Positions 1 to 8,053 of a stretch of DNA of 48,335 bases are shown here, one piece after another. How positions within the stretch are numbered: position 1 is the first letter of the stretch; each line of letters starts with the position of its first letter. Made by a program: the position numbers and the translations under genes. Under the pieces are notes generated by a model. That model had not been told where the DNA came from. It worked only from the letters and a program-made list of their open reading frames with translations, and searched no databases. This DNA comes from Streptomyces sp. H39-S7 (lineage in GTDB: Bacteria; Actinomycetota; Actinomycetes; Streptomycetales; Streptomycetaceae): NCBI RefSeq assembly GCF_027158205.1, contig NZ_JAPVLU010000057.1:1-48335 (forward strand), written 5' to 3'.

Positions 1-2284
1 GGAGTACCGGGCCAAGACCGTCGACCTCCAGGCGGCGGCGCGCAGGCTGCGCGGCGAGGCCGAGCAGCTGCGGGCCGACGCGGTCGCCGAGGGCGAGCGG
101 ATCCGCGGCGAGGCGCGCCGAGAGGCCGTCCAGCAGATCGAGGAGGCCGCCAGGACCGCCGAGGGCCTGCTGGCCAAGGCGAAGGCCGACGGCGACGAGA
201 TGCGCCAGGGCGCGTCCACCGAGTCCGACCGGATGCGGGCCGAGTCCACCGAGCGTGCCTCCGCGCTGAACAAGAAGGCCGAGGAGGCCCTGGAGCGGGC
301 CCGCGCCGAGGCCGAGGTGCTGCGCGGCGAGGCCGAGCAGCAGGCCGGCCAGGTCAAGGACGACGCGGAGGCCGAGGCGCAGCGACAGCGCGGCGAGGCC
401 GAGCAGACCGTGCTGCGGCTGCGCGCCGACGCCGAGGCGGACCTCGTGCGGCTGCGCGAGGAGGCCGAGCAGCGCGTCACCACCGCCGAGCAGGCGCTGC
501 GCGACGCCCGCGGCGAGGCGGAACGGCTGCGCCGCGAGGCTGCCGACGAGGCGGAGCGGCTGCGGAACGAGACCGCGGAGCGGGTCCGCGTCCTGCAGGA
601 GCAGGCCGAGGCCGAAACGGTACGGCTGCGGGACGAGGCCGCGTCCGACGCGTCGCAGACCCGCGCCGAGGCCGAAACCATCGCGGTGCGGCTGCGTACC
701 GACGCCGCGACCGAGGCCGAGCAACTGCGCACCGAGGCGCAGGAGACCGCGGACCGGCTGCGCGCGGAGGCCGCCGCGGCGGCCGAGCGGACCGCCACCG
801 AGGCCGCCGAAGCGCTGGCCGCCGCCCAGGAGGAGGCGGCCCGCCGCCGCCGCGAGGCCGAGGAACTGCTCGCGGCAGCGCGCGGCGAAGCCGACCAGGA
901 GCGAGCCCAGGCCCGCCGCGAGAGCGAGGAACTGCTCGCGTCGGCCCGCACCCGGGTCCAGGAGGCCGGGGTCGAGGCCGACCGGCTGGTCGCCGAGGCC
1001 GCGTCGCGCGCCACCGAACTGGTCACCGCGGCGGAACAGACCGCCCAGCAGGTTCGCGACGCCGTCGCGCATCTCCACGAGCAGGCCGACGAGGAGATCG
1101 CCGGGCTGCGCTCCGCCGCCGAGCACGCCGCCAACCGGCTGCGCACCGAGGCCCAGGGCGAGGCCGACCGGCTGCACGCCGACGCCAACTCCGAGCGGGA
1201 GCGCGCCGCCGAGGACGCCGCACGGATCCGCCGGGACGCCAAGGAGGAGACGGACGCCGCCAAGTCGCTGGCGGAGCGCACCGTTTCCGAGGCGATCGAG
1301 GAGTCCGAGCAGCTGCGCACGGAGTCCCGTGACGACGCCAACCGCCGCCGCACCGAGGCCGCCGGCCAGGCCGACCAGCTGATCACCAAGGCCCGCGAGG
1401 AGGCCGAGCGCCTCGGCATACTCGCCAAGGACGCCCTGGAGAACGCCGAACGCGAGTCGGAGGCGACCCGCACGGAGTCCGACCGGATCCGCGACGAGGC
1501 CCGCGAGGATTCCAACCGCCGCCGCAGCGAGGCCGCCGAGCAGGCGGACGAGCTGATCGCCAAGGCGCAGGCCGAGGCGGTACGGATCGGGGCGGCCGCC
1601 GAGGAGCAGTCCGACACGATGGTCGGCGCCGCCCGCGCCGAGGCCGAACGGATCTTCGCCGAGGCGACGCTGGAGTGCAACGGCCTGGTCGAGCGGGCCC
1701 GTACGGACGCGGACACCCTGCTCGCCGAGGCGCGCCGGGACGCCACGTCCATAAGGGAACGCACCGAGGACCTGCGCACGCGCGTCGAGTCCGAGGTCGA
1801 GGAGCTGCACGAGCGGGCCCGCAAGGAGTCCTCCGAGCAGATGCGGACGGCCGGCGAGCGGGTCGACAAGCTGGTCGCGGCCGCCACCGAGCAGCTCACC
1901 GAGGCCGAGGCGAAGGCCGAGGAGCTCAAGTCCACGGCCTCGTCCGAGGCGAGCAAGGTACGGATCGCCGCCGTGAAGAAGGCCGAGGGGCTGCTCAAAG
2001 AAGCCGAGCAGAAGAAGGCCGACGCGGAGCGGGAAGCGGAGCGGGTCAAGGGGGAGGCCCGGGCCGAGGCGGAGCGTACGGTCAACGAGGGGAAGCGCGA
2101 GTTGGAGCTTCTGGTGCGCCGCCGACAGGACATCAATGCCGAGATCTCCCGTGTCCAGGACGTCCTGGAGGCGTTGGAGTCATTCGAGACCCCTGGTGCC
2201 GGGAAGAACGCGGTGACCGCCGGCGCGGGGGCCGGAACCACTCGTTCGGGGGGCAAGCGCAACGACGATGCTCCACTCGATTGA
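1..2284 (+). CDS. scy: Scy, polarisome coiled-coil protein (5' end missing)
   Basis: Scy is a long coiled-coil scaffold that organises the hyphal tip with DivIVA and FilP in Streptomyces. The reading frame is open from base 2, so this is the C-terminal part, about 760 residues of a protein that is roughly 1300 residues in S. coelicolor (from memory). The whole visible chain is Ala/Glu/Arg-rich coiled coil made of repeated AEAERLR-like units, with no proline until the last 40 residues. Two related blocks, around bases 1300-1430 and 1450-1600, each contain an Arg-Arg-Arg core after Asn (AAC at 1340 and 1514); they are offset by 58 codons, a 51-residue repeat plus a heptad. The last 40 residues are Gly/Thr-rich and non-helical. 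filP follows on the same strand. Identity is strong from composition plus the filP neighbour. Confidence 0.92.
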   Translation, partial: EYRAKTVDLQAAARRLRGEAEQLRADAVAEGERIRGEARREAVQQIEEAARTAEGLLAKAKADGDEMRQGASTESDRMRAESTERASALNKKAEEALERARAEAEVLRGEAEQQAGQVKDDAEAEAQRQRGEAEQTVLRLRADAEADLVRLREEAEQRVTTAEQALRDARGEAERLRREAADEAERLRNETAERVRVLQEQAEAETVRLRDEAASDASQTRAEAETIAVRLRTDAATEAEQLRTEAQETADRLRAEAAAAAERTATEAAEALAAAQEEAARRRREAEELLAAARGEADQERAQARRESEELLASARTRVQEAGVEADRLVAEAASRATELVTAAEQTAQQVRDAVAHLHEQADEEIAGLRSAAEHAANRLRTEAQGEADRLHADANSERERAAEDAARIRRDAKEETDAAKSLAERTVSEAIEESEQLRTESRDDANRRRTEAAGQADQLITKAREEAERLGILAKDALENAERESEATRTESDRIRDEAREDSNRRRSEAAEQADELIAKAQAEAVRIGAAAEEQSDTMVGAARAEAERIFAEATLECNGLVERARTDADTLLAEARRDATSIRERTEDLRTRVESEVEELHERARKESSEQMRTAGERVDKLVAAATEQLTEAEAKAEELKSTASSEASKVRIAAVKKAEGLLKEAEQKKADAEREAERVKGEARAEAERTVNEGKRELELLVRRRQDINAEISRVQDVLEALESFETPGAGKNAVTAGAGAGTTRSGGKRNDDAPLD

Positions 2285-2319
2285 GCGGACATTCTGCATA
2301 CCTAATAGGCAATGGCTCG

Positions 2320-2346
2320 GTGACACGCCGTCCGGGCCCCTAGGAT
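2320..2346 (+). promoter_or_regulatory. Candidate filP promoter
   Basis: The 103-bp spacer between scy and filP holds GTGACA (2320-2325) and TAGGAT (2341-2346). The -10 matches the TAGGNT form common for the Streptomyces housekeeping sigma factor and the -35 matches TTGACA at 5 of 6 positions, but the spacing is only 15 bp. It would allow filP to be expressed separately from scy. A ribosome site (AGGAA, about 2381-2385) lies before the ATG. Confidence 0.4.
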
Positions 2347-2387
2347 TCCCTCTATCACCTCACCCGGTCTGAATTGACAGGAACCCC

Positions 2388-3326
2388 ATGAGTGACACCT
2401 CCTCCCCCTTCGGCTTCGAACTCGTTCGGCGCGGATATGACCGCGGTCAGGTGGACGACCGCATCACCAAGCTCGTCGCCGACCGTGATAGCGCACTGAC
2501 CAGGATCACCGCCCTCGAGAAGCGGATCGAGGAGCTACACCTCGAGACCCAGAACGCGCAGGCGCAGGTCAACGACGCCGAGCCGTCGTACGCCGGCCTC
2601 GGCGCCCGCGTCGAGAAGATCCTCCGCCTCGCCGAGGAGGAGGCGAAGGACCTTCGTGAGGAGGCCCGCCGCGCGGCCGAGCAGCACCGTGAGCTGGCGG
2701 AGTCCGCCGCCAACCAGGTGCGCAACGACGCCGAGACCTTCGCCGCGGACCGCAAGTCCAAGGCCGAGGACGAGGGCGCCCGGATCGTCGACAAGGCGAA
2801 GTCCGACTCCACGCAGCTGCGTGGCGAGGCCCAGAAGGACGCGCAGGCCAAGCGTGAGGAGGCCGACGCCCTCTTCGAGGAGACCCGTGCCAAGGCCGCC
2901 CAGGCCGCGGCCGACTTCGAGACGAACCTGGCCAAGCGCCGCGAGCAGTCCGAGCGTGACCTGGCGTCGCGTCAGGCCAAGGCCGAGAAGCGCCTGGCGG
3001 AGATCGAGCACCGCGCCGAGCAGCTCCGCCTGGAGGCCGAGAAGCTCCGTACCGACGCCGAGCGCCGCGCCCGCCAGACGGTGGAGACGGCTCAGCGCCA
3101 GTCCGAGGACATCGTCGCGGACGCGAACGCGAAGGCCGACCGGATCCGCAGCGAGTCCGAGCGCGAGCTGGCGGCGCTCACCAACCGCCGCGACAGCATC
3201 AACGCCCAGCTGACCAACGTCCGCGAGATGCTGGCCACCCTCACCGGTGCGGCGGTGGCCGCGGCCACCGGCCCGGCCGACGAGGAGCCGATCTCCCGCG
3301 GCGTCCCGGCGCAGCAGAGCAGGTAA
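2388..3326 (+). CDS. filP: FilP, intermediate-filament-like cytoskeletal protein
   Basis: FilP is a 312-residue coiled-coil protein that forms filament networks behind the growing hyphal tip, interacts with DivIVA, and gives the hypha mechanical strength (family knowledge; about 310 residues in S. coelicolor). Residues 8-22 contain FELVRRGYDRGQVDDRI, resembling the N-terminal lipid-binding motif of DivIVA/Wag31. The centre, about residues 30-285, is an uninterrupted Ala/Glu/Arg/Lys coiled coil of the same style as Scy. The final 25 residues are Ala/Pro-rich and non-helical. ATG at 2388 is preceded by AGGAA. Its position directly after scy is the standard Streptomyces arrangement, and a strong terminator follows. 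Confidence 0.94.
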   Translation: MSDTSSPFGFELVRRGYDRGQVDDRITKLVADRDSALTRITALEKRIEELHLETQNAQAQVNDAEPSYAGLGARVEKILRLAEEEAKDLREEARRAAEQHRELAESAANQVRNDAETFAADRKSKAEDEGARIVDKAKSDSTQLRGEAQKDAQAKREEADALFEETRAKAAQAAADFETNLAKRREQSERDLASRQAKAEKRLAEIEHRAEQLRLEAEKLRTDAERRARQTVETAQRQSEDIVADANAKADRIRSESERELAALTNRRDSINAQLTNVREMLATLTGAAVAAATGPADEEPISRGVPAQQSR

Positions 3327-3359
3327 CACCACGAAGCGGGCATACCCACCCCGCTGATT

Positions 3360-3413
3360 CCCCGTCACACCAAACCCCCGTCCTCCTCGGATGGGGGTTT
3401 GGGCGTGACGGGG
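3360..3413 (+). terminator. Two-part hairpin terminator after filP
   Basis: CCCCGTCAC (3360-3368) pairs with GTGACGGGG (3405-3413), and inside it CAAACCCCC (3371-3379) pairs with GGGGGTTTG (3393-3401). Both stems are perfect, giving a long stacked hairpin 34 bp after the filP stop. There is no T run, which is usual in high-GC actinobacteria. The right arm overlaps the candidate -35 of the next gene. Confidence 0.8.
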
Positions 3414-3433
3414 GTCCTGGTGAACATTAGGTT
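3405..3433 (+). promoter_or_regulatory. Candidate promoter giving a leaderless mRNA for the first ABC operon
   Basis: GTGACG (3405-3410), 17 bp, then TAGGTT (3428-3433), with the ATG only 6 bp further at 3440. The -10 is a perfect TAGGNT. No convincing Shine-Dalgarno lies before the ATG, so transcription would start at or next to the initiation codon. The -35 lies inside the filP terminator stem, so the two signals are fused. Confidence 0.45.
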
Positions 3434-3439
3434 GGGACC

Positions 3440-4456
3440 ATGATTGAACTGCAGGGGCTCACGAAGCGGTACGGGGACAAGACCGCTGTCGACAACCTCA
3501 CGTTCACCGTGCGCCCCGGCGTGGTGACCGGCTTCCTCGGGCCGAACGGCGCGGGCAAGTCCACGACGATGCGGATGATGCTGGACCTGGATGCGCCGAC
3601 GGGCGGCAGCGTCCTCATCGACGGTCAGCACTACCGCGAGCTCAGCGAGCCGCTGAAGTACATCGGCGCGCTGTTGGAGGCCAAGGCCGTGCACGGCGGC
3701 CGCACCGCCTACAACCACCTGCTGTGCCTGGCGCAGTCCAACAGGATCCCGGTCAGCCGGGTCGACGAGGTGCTGGATACGGTCGGGCTGACGTCGGTCG
3801 CCCACAAGCGCTCGAAGGGCTTCTCACTCGGGATGGGGCAGCGGCTCGGCATCGCGGCCGCGCTGCTCGGCGACCCCGAGATCCTGATGTTCGACGAGCC
3901 GGTCAACGGGCTCGACCCCGAGGGCATCCACTGGATCCGCAACCTCATGAAGGATCTGGCCGCCAGGGGACGTACGGTCTTCGTCTCCAGCCACCTGATG
4001 AGCGAGATGGCGCTGACCGCCGAGCACCTCATCGTCATCGGCCGCGGCCGGTTGATGGCCGACACCTCGATGGCCGACTTCATCGACAAGAACTCCCGCT
4101 CGTTCGTCCGGCTCCGGACCCCCGACCAGGAGAAGATGCGCGACGCGCTGGCGGCCGCGAACCTCACCCCGGTGGTGACGCAGGACGGCGCCTTCGAGAT
4201 CCAGGACGGTGACGCGGCGCAGATCGGCGAGCTGGCGGCCCGCCATCAACTGGTCCTGCACGAGCTGAGCCCGCAGCTGGCCTCCCTGGAAGAAGCGTTC
4301 ATGCAGCTCACCGCCGATTCGGTGGAGTACCACGCGGGCGGGAGCGCGGGAAGCCCCGACGCCGCGGTTCCCGGCCCCGAGGCCGGCGCACCGCAGTGGG
4401 GCGCCGGCTGGACCGACGGCTCAGGCAAGGCCCCCCGTACCGGAAAGGACTCCTGA
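3440..4456 (+). CDS. ABC-2 exporter ATPase, first copy
   Basis: This is the nucleotide-binding subunit of a two-gene ABC exporter. The 338 residues show Walker A GPNGAGKST (34-42), a degenerate signature SLGMGQ (129-134) in place of LSGGQ, Walker B ILMFDEP (148-154), a D-loop NGLD and the switch histidine H185. About 80 residues of C-terminal domain typical of the CcmA/BcrA exporter branch follow. The last 30 residues are Gly/Pro-rich and probably unstructured. The permease starts 2 bp after the stop, so the two are one operon. It is a close paralogue of the ATPase at 5353 (same GPNG.GKST, FSLGMGQRLGIA, FDEPVNGLDPEGI and VSSHLMSEMALTA blocks). The substrate cannot be deduced. Confidence 0.9.
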   Translation: MIELQGLTKRYGDKTAVDNLTFTVRPGVVTGFLGPNGAGKSTTMRMMLDLDAPTGGSVLIDGQHYRELSEPLKYIGALLEAKAVHGGRTAYNHLLCLAQSNRIPVSRVDEVLDTVGLTSVAHKRSKGFSLGMGQRLGIAAALLGDPEILMFDEPVNGLDPEGIHWIRNLMKDLAARGRTVFVSSHLMSEMALTAEHLIVIGRGRLMADTSMADFIDKNSRSFVRLRTPDQEKMRDALAAANLTPVVTQDGAFEIQDGDAAQIGELAARHQLVLHELSPQLASLEEAFMQLTADSVEYHAGGSAGSPDAAVPGPEAGAPQWGAGWTDGSGKAPRTGKDS

Positions 4457-4458
4457 CC

Positions 4459-5232
4459 ATGGCGTCACCCAGCGCTGTCCTGCTGTCGGAGTGGACCAAG
4501 GTCAAGACGGTCCGCTCGACGGTGTGGACCCTCATCGCCGCCCTGCTCGTCACGCTGGTCATCAGCGGGCTCTTCGCCCTGATCACGAACAATCAGTGGC
4601 ACACCCTCAGCGCCCAGGACCGGGCCACGTTCGACGCGACCAACCTGAGCTTCTCCGGCCTGTGGCTGGGCCAGCTCGCGCTGATCGTCTTCGGGGTCCT
4701 CGTCGTGACCAGCGAGTACAGCACCGGAATGATCCGGGCCTCGCTCGCCGCGGTCCCCCAGCGCGGCCTCTTCTTCTTCGCGAAGATGGTGATCACGACG
4801 GGTCTCGCGTTCGTCGTCGGCATGGCCACCAGCTTCATCTGCTTCTTCGTGGGACAGGCGCTGCTGGGCGACCACGGCACCACGATCGGCGCACCGGGCG
4901 TGCTGCGCGCGGTGTTCGGCGCAGGCCTCTACATGACGATGATGGTCCTGTTTTCTGCGGGCGTGTCCATGATGTTCCGCAGCCCGATGCTGTCGCTCGG
5001 CATCCTGATGCCGTTCTTCTTCCTCATCTCCATCATTCTCGGCAACGCGCCGGTCGTGAAGAAGGTGGGCAAGTACCTTCCGGACCAGGCGGGTCAGAAG
5101 ATCATGCAGGTGGTGCAGCCTACCGACAGCGACGTCCCTTACGGCCCCTGGGGCGGGATGGCCATCATGGCCGTCTGGGTGATCGCCGCGCTGCTCGGCG
5201 GCTACCTGGTGCTCAAGAACCGCGACGCGTGA
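4459..5232 (+). CDS. ABC-2 type permease, first copy
   Basis: This integral membrane partner of the preceding ATPase has 257 residues with about six hydrophobic segments (near 20-42, 68-85, 112-137, 150-170, 175-195 and 235-253). I start it at the ATG at 4459, which has AAAGGAC 8 bp upstream and gives the N-terminus MASPSAVLLSEWTKV. An in-frame ATG at 4396 would add a basic, unconserved stretch lying inside the ATPase gene. The motifs SEWTK(V/I)(K/R)TVRSTVWT and SEYSTGMIR are shared with the permease at 6636, so the operon was duplicated as a unit. Substrate unknown. Confidence 0.86.
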   Translation: MASPSAVLLSEWTKVKTVRSTVWTLIAALLVTLVISGLFALITNNQWHTLSAQDRATFDATNLSFSGLWLGQLALIVFGVLVVTSEYSTGMIRASLAAVPQRGLFFFAKMVITTGLAFVVGMATSFICFFVGQALLGDHGTTIGAPGVLRAVFGAGLYMTMMVLFSAGVSMMFRSPMLSLGILMPFFFLISIILGNAPVVKKVGKYLPDQAGQKIMQVVQPTDSDVPYGPWGGMAIMAVWVIAALLGGYLVLKNRDA

Positions 5233-5352
5233 GCGACCTGCGAGCGTACCGGCAGGGGTACCGGAAGGACACCCCTGCTGGAACCGTTCACGCCCCTGTA
5301 GCCTCCTAAACCTCACGGGGGCACGTGCCCCGGTTGAATGCGAGGGGCAAGC

Positions 5353-6639
5353 ATGATCGAGGCAACGGGCCTCACCAAGCGCTACGGCGCGAAGACGGCT
5401 GTGTACAACCTGTCGTTCCAGGTCCGATCGGGTGCCGTGACCGGCTTCCTCGGACCGAACGGCTCGGGCAAGTCCACCACCATGCGGATGATCCTGGGCC
5501 TGGACGATCCGTCGGCGGGGCACGTCACCATCGGCGGCCAGCCGTACCGGCAGCTGACGAACGCCCCCCGCAGGGTCGGCGCCCTCCTCGACGCCAAGGC
5601 CGTGCACGGCGGCCGCAGCGCGCGCCAGCACCTGCTGTGCCTGGCGCAGTTGTCCGGCATCCCGGCCCGCCGGGTGGACGAGGTGCTGGGCGTCGTCGGG
5701 CTCCAGGACGTCGCGTCGCGCCGTTCCAAGGGCTTCTCCCTCGGCATGGGCCAGCGGCTCGGCATAGCCGGCGCCCTGCTCGGCGACCCCGAGGTGCTGC
5801 TCTTCGACGAACCGGTGAACGGCCTGGACCCGGAGGGCATCCTCTGGGTCCGCAACCTCATGCGGAAGCTCGCCTCGGAGGGCCGCACGGTCTTCGTGTC
5901 GAGCCACCTCATGAGCGAGATGGCGCTGACCGCCGACCACTTGATCGTGATCGGCCGCGGCCAACTGCTCGCCGACATGAGCGTCAAGGACTTCATCGAC
6001 CGCAACTCGACCGCGCACGCCACGGTCCGCACCCCCGATGACGCCGGGATGCGCGACAAGCTGTCGAAGGCGCTCAGCGAGGCCGGCGGCCACGTGCAGC
6101 CCGAGCAGGACGGCACGTTGCGCGTCACCGGCCTGGAGCTGCCGCGGATCAGCGACCTGGCGCACGAGATCGACGTACGCCTGTGGGAGCTCTCGCCGCA
6201 CCAGGCCTCTCTGGAAGAGGCGTACATGCGGATGACGAGCGGCGCGGTGGACTACCGCTCCACGCAGGACCCGCGCCAGGGACTGCAGCAGCCCGGCCCG
6301 CACCCGCAGCAGGGCTACCCGCCGCAAGGCCCGTACCCGCCGCAGGGTTACCAGCAGACCGGCTACCCGCAGCAGGCGCCCGGCGGCTGGGGCCAGCCCC
6401 CGGTGCACCAGGCGCCGCAGCAGCAGTACGCGCAGCCGCAGCCCTACGCCCAGCCGTACGGCCAGCAGCCCGCGGGACCGCCGCAGCAGCCGCAGCCGTA
6501 CGCGCCGGCCAACGCCCTGCCCGCGCAGCCGCCGGCCGCTCCGGCCGCACCCGCCGCTCCGGCCGCTCCGGCCGCGCCTCCCGTGGCTCCCCCCGCCGCT
6601 CCCAGCCTCAACAAGTCCGACAGCGAGGACGCCCGATGA
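5353..6639 (+). CDS. ABC-2 exporter ATPase, second copy, with Pro/Gln/Tyr-rich tail
   Basis: This paralogue of the ATPase at 3440 has the same ABC core in its first 300 residues: Walker A GPNGSGKST, signature SLGMGQ, Walker B with LLFDEPVNGLD, and VSSH. It then runs into about 120 residues of low-complexity tail: repeats of PQQGYPPQGPYPPQGY type, then PYAQPYGQQP, then a (PAAPAA)n stretch, ending in a charged NKSDSEDAR. Total length is 428 residues against about 300 for the family. I start at the ATG at 5353 (GAGGGG upstream); an in-frame ATG exists at 5338. The stop overlaps the ATG of the next permease (ATGA), so translation is coupled. The tail resembles cytoplasmic disordered regions of actinobacterial membrane proteins; its role is unknown. 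Confidence 0.88.
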   Translation: MIEATGLTKRYGAKTAVYNLSFQVRSGAVTGFLGPNGSGKSTTMRMILGLDDPSAGHVTIGGQPYRQLTNAPRRVGALLDAKAVHGGRSARQHLLCLAQLSGIPARRVDEVLGVVGLQDVASRRSKGFSLGMGQRLGIAGALLGDPEVLLFDEPVNGLDPEGILWVRNLMRKLASEGRTVFVSSHLMSEMALTADHLIVIGRGQLLADMSVKDFIDRNSTAHATVRTPDDAGMRDKLSKALSEAGGHVQPEQDGTLRVTGLELPRISDLAHEIDVRLWELSPHQASLEEAYMRMTSGAVDYRSTQDPRQGLQQPGPHPQQGYPPQGPYPPQGYQQTGYPQQAPGGWGQPPVHQAPQQQYAQPQPYAQPYGQQPAGPPQQPQPYAPANALPAQPPAAPAAPAAPAAPAAPPVAPPAAPSLNKSDSEDAR

Positions 6640-7529
6640 CCGCCCCCGTCCCCGCCCCCGGCGCCCCCTACACGTACGCCCAGCAGTACACGTCCCCGAT
6701 CGCGGTGCAGAACACCACGCTGGTGCACGCGCTGAAGTCCGAGTGGACGAAGATCCGCACGGTGCGCTCCACCGTGTGGACGATCAGCGTGATGCTCGTC
6801 GTCGTCATCGGCATCGGCATGCTGGTGACGTGGGCGATGAGCCAGGACGACTACGTCGGGGCGCCGCTGCTCAGCGGTGGCCTGTTCGGCCTCATGCTCG
6901 GCCAGCTCGCGGTGATCACCCTCGGCGTCCTGGTGGTGACGTCCGAGTACAGCACCGGCATGATCCGTACGACGTTCACCGCCTGCCCGAGCCGCTCCCG
7001 CGTGCTGACGGCCAAGGCGATCGTCTTCTTCGGCCTGTCGTTCGTGACGACGACCGCGGCCTGCGGGATCACCGCGCTCATCAACTCCGCGGCCCTGTCG
7101 GACCAGCGGGTCCCGGAGTCCGACTTCGACGACTCGGCGATGCAGGGTTCGATCGAGGCCGGCAAGGTCGTCGCCCACGCGGGCCAGTGGCTGGGAGCCA
7201 CCGTCGGCGCCGGTCTGTTCGTGGCGCTTCTCGGCCTGCTCTCGCTGGCGATCGGCACGCTGCTGCGGCACTCGGCGGGCGCCATCACGGCCATGATGGG
7301 CGTGGTGCTCCTGCCGCTGATCCTGGCGCTCTTCATGTTCGCGGACAGCATGCACCCGCTGCGCGACTTCCTGATCAAGTACTCGGCGCTCAACGGACTC
7401 GCGTCCATGTACCGCATCCCGATGGACGGCGGCACCAGCACCGGCTGGCCGGGGCTGGGGCTGCTCGCGATCATCACGGCCGTCGCTCTGGGCGGCGCCT
7501 ACGCCGTACTGGCCAAGCGCGACGTCTGA
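6636..7529 (+). CDS. ABC-2 type permease, second copy
   Basis: This is the membrane subunit of the second exporter, 297 residues, overlapping the upstream stop by 4 bp. A 35-residue Pro/Tyr/Gln-containing N-terminus, reminiscent of the tail of the partner ATPase, precedes the conserved SEWTKIRTVRSTVWT motif. Hydrophobic segments lie near 50-75, 85-110, 130-155, 190-215, 220-245 and 270-292. An extra hydrophilic stretch of about 35 residues, absent from the first copy, sits between the third and fourth segments. It ends 12 bp from the stop of the convergent gene at 7542. Function: export of an unidentified substrate. Confidence 0.86.
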   Translation: MTAPVPAPGAPYTYAQQYTSPIAVQNTTLVHALKSEWTKIRTVRSTVWTISVMLVVVIGIGMLVTWAMSQDDYVGAPLLSGGLFGLMLGQLAVITLGVLVVTSEYSTGMIRTTFTACPSRSRVLTAKAIVFFGLSFVTTTAACGITALINSAALSDQRVPESDFDDSAMQGSIEAGKVVAHAGQWLGATVGAGLFVALLGLLSLAIGTLLRHSAGAITAMMGVVLLPLILALFMFADSMHPLRDFLIKYSALNGLASMYRIPMDGGTSTGWPGLGLLAIITAVALGGAYAVLAKRDV

Positions 7530-7541
7530 CACCCGCTCCGC

Positions 7542-7868
7542 TCAGTAGCGCGGCGCGTTACGGGACCGCTGCACCCTCGTGGTGCGGCGGTCCTTCGCGT
7601 TCCAGCACGCCCGGTGCCAGTGTCTGCGGTCGTCCACGCCACCGCCGTACTCCGGCCAGGCCACCAAGTGGCCGACGGCGGGCGGGATCTCCTGGTCGCA
7701 TCCCGGGCACCGGTAGCTCTTGCCCGCGGCGCTCCCCGCGATCGGCCGCACCGACCACTCCTCGCCCTGCCAGGTCTCGGTACGCTCGGAACCCCGGCCC
7801 GGACCCGGTTCCCCGGGACGGTCGGCGGAGCTGTCACCACCGCGCGGGTGGTTTCGACGCGGCGACAT
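7542..7868 (-). CDS. Small conserved Cys/His protein of unknown function
   Basis: A 108-residue basic protein. Residues 1-40 are Arg/Gly/Pro-rich and likely disordered. The second half carries YRCPGCDQEI, then HLVAWPEYGG, then RRHWHRACW. That CxxC-(x)n-H-(x)n-HxxC set fits a zinc ribbon or a degenerate HNH-type zinc finger. Related Streptomyces proteins are often labelled ATP/GTP-binding without any P-loop, and none is visible here. The ATG at 7868 is preceded by GAGGTG. It is divergent from the monooxygenase gene at 8054 and convergent with the permease. I assign no function. Confidence 0.75.
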   Translation of the reverse strand: MSPRRNHPRGGDSSADRPGEPGPGRGSERTETWQGEEWSVRPIAGSAAGKSYRCPGCDQEIPPAVGHLVAWPEYGGGVDDRRHWHRACWNAKDRRTTRVQRSRNAPRY

Positions 7869-8053
7869 GGGACACCTCGCGGTTCGTTCGGTCGGGGCAG
7901 CTCATCCCAGGGTACGCGGCAGGTGAGGGGAGGGTCGTACCCCCGATTCCGCCCCCGGCCCGGCCTCTGTTGCCGAAAATCATGAAATCGCTGCGGCTGG
8001 CCGTGCCTTTGGCACGTGTCAAGCGTTAGTGCCTGTAGAGGAGGGAGTGACCG

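Noticed and set aside
5338..5352. Earlier ATG for the second ABC ATPase
   Set aside because: It has no good ribosome site and would add five residues not seen in the paralogue; ATG at 5353 follows GAGGGG and gives MIEATGLTKRYG.
4465..6408. Open frame of 647 codons on the minus strand across the ABC genes
   Set aside because: It is antisense to two well-supported ABC genes, is His/Arg/Ala-rich with no domain, and arises from high GC in the third codon position.
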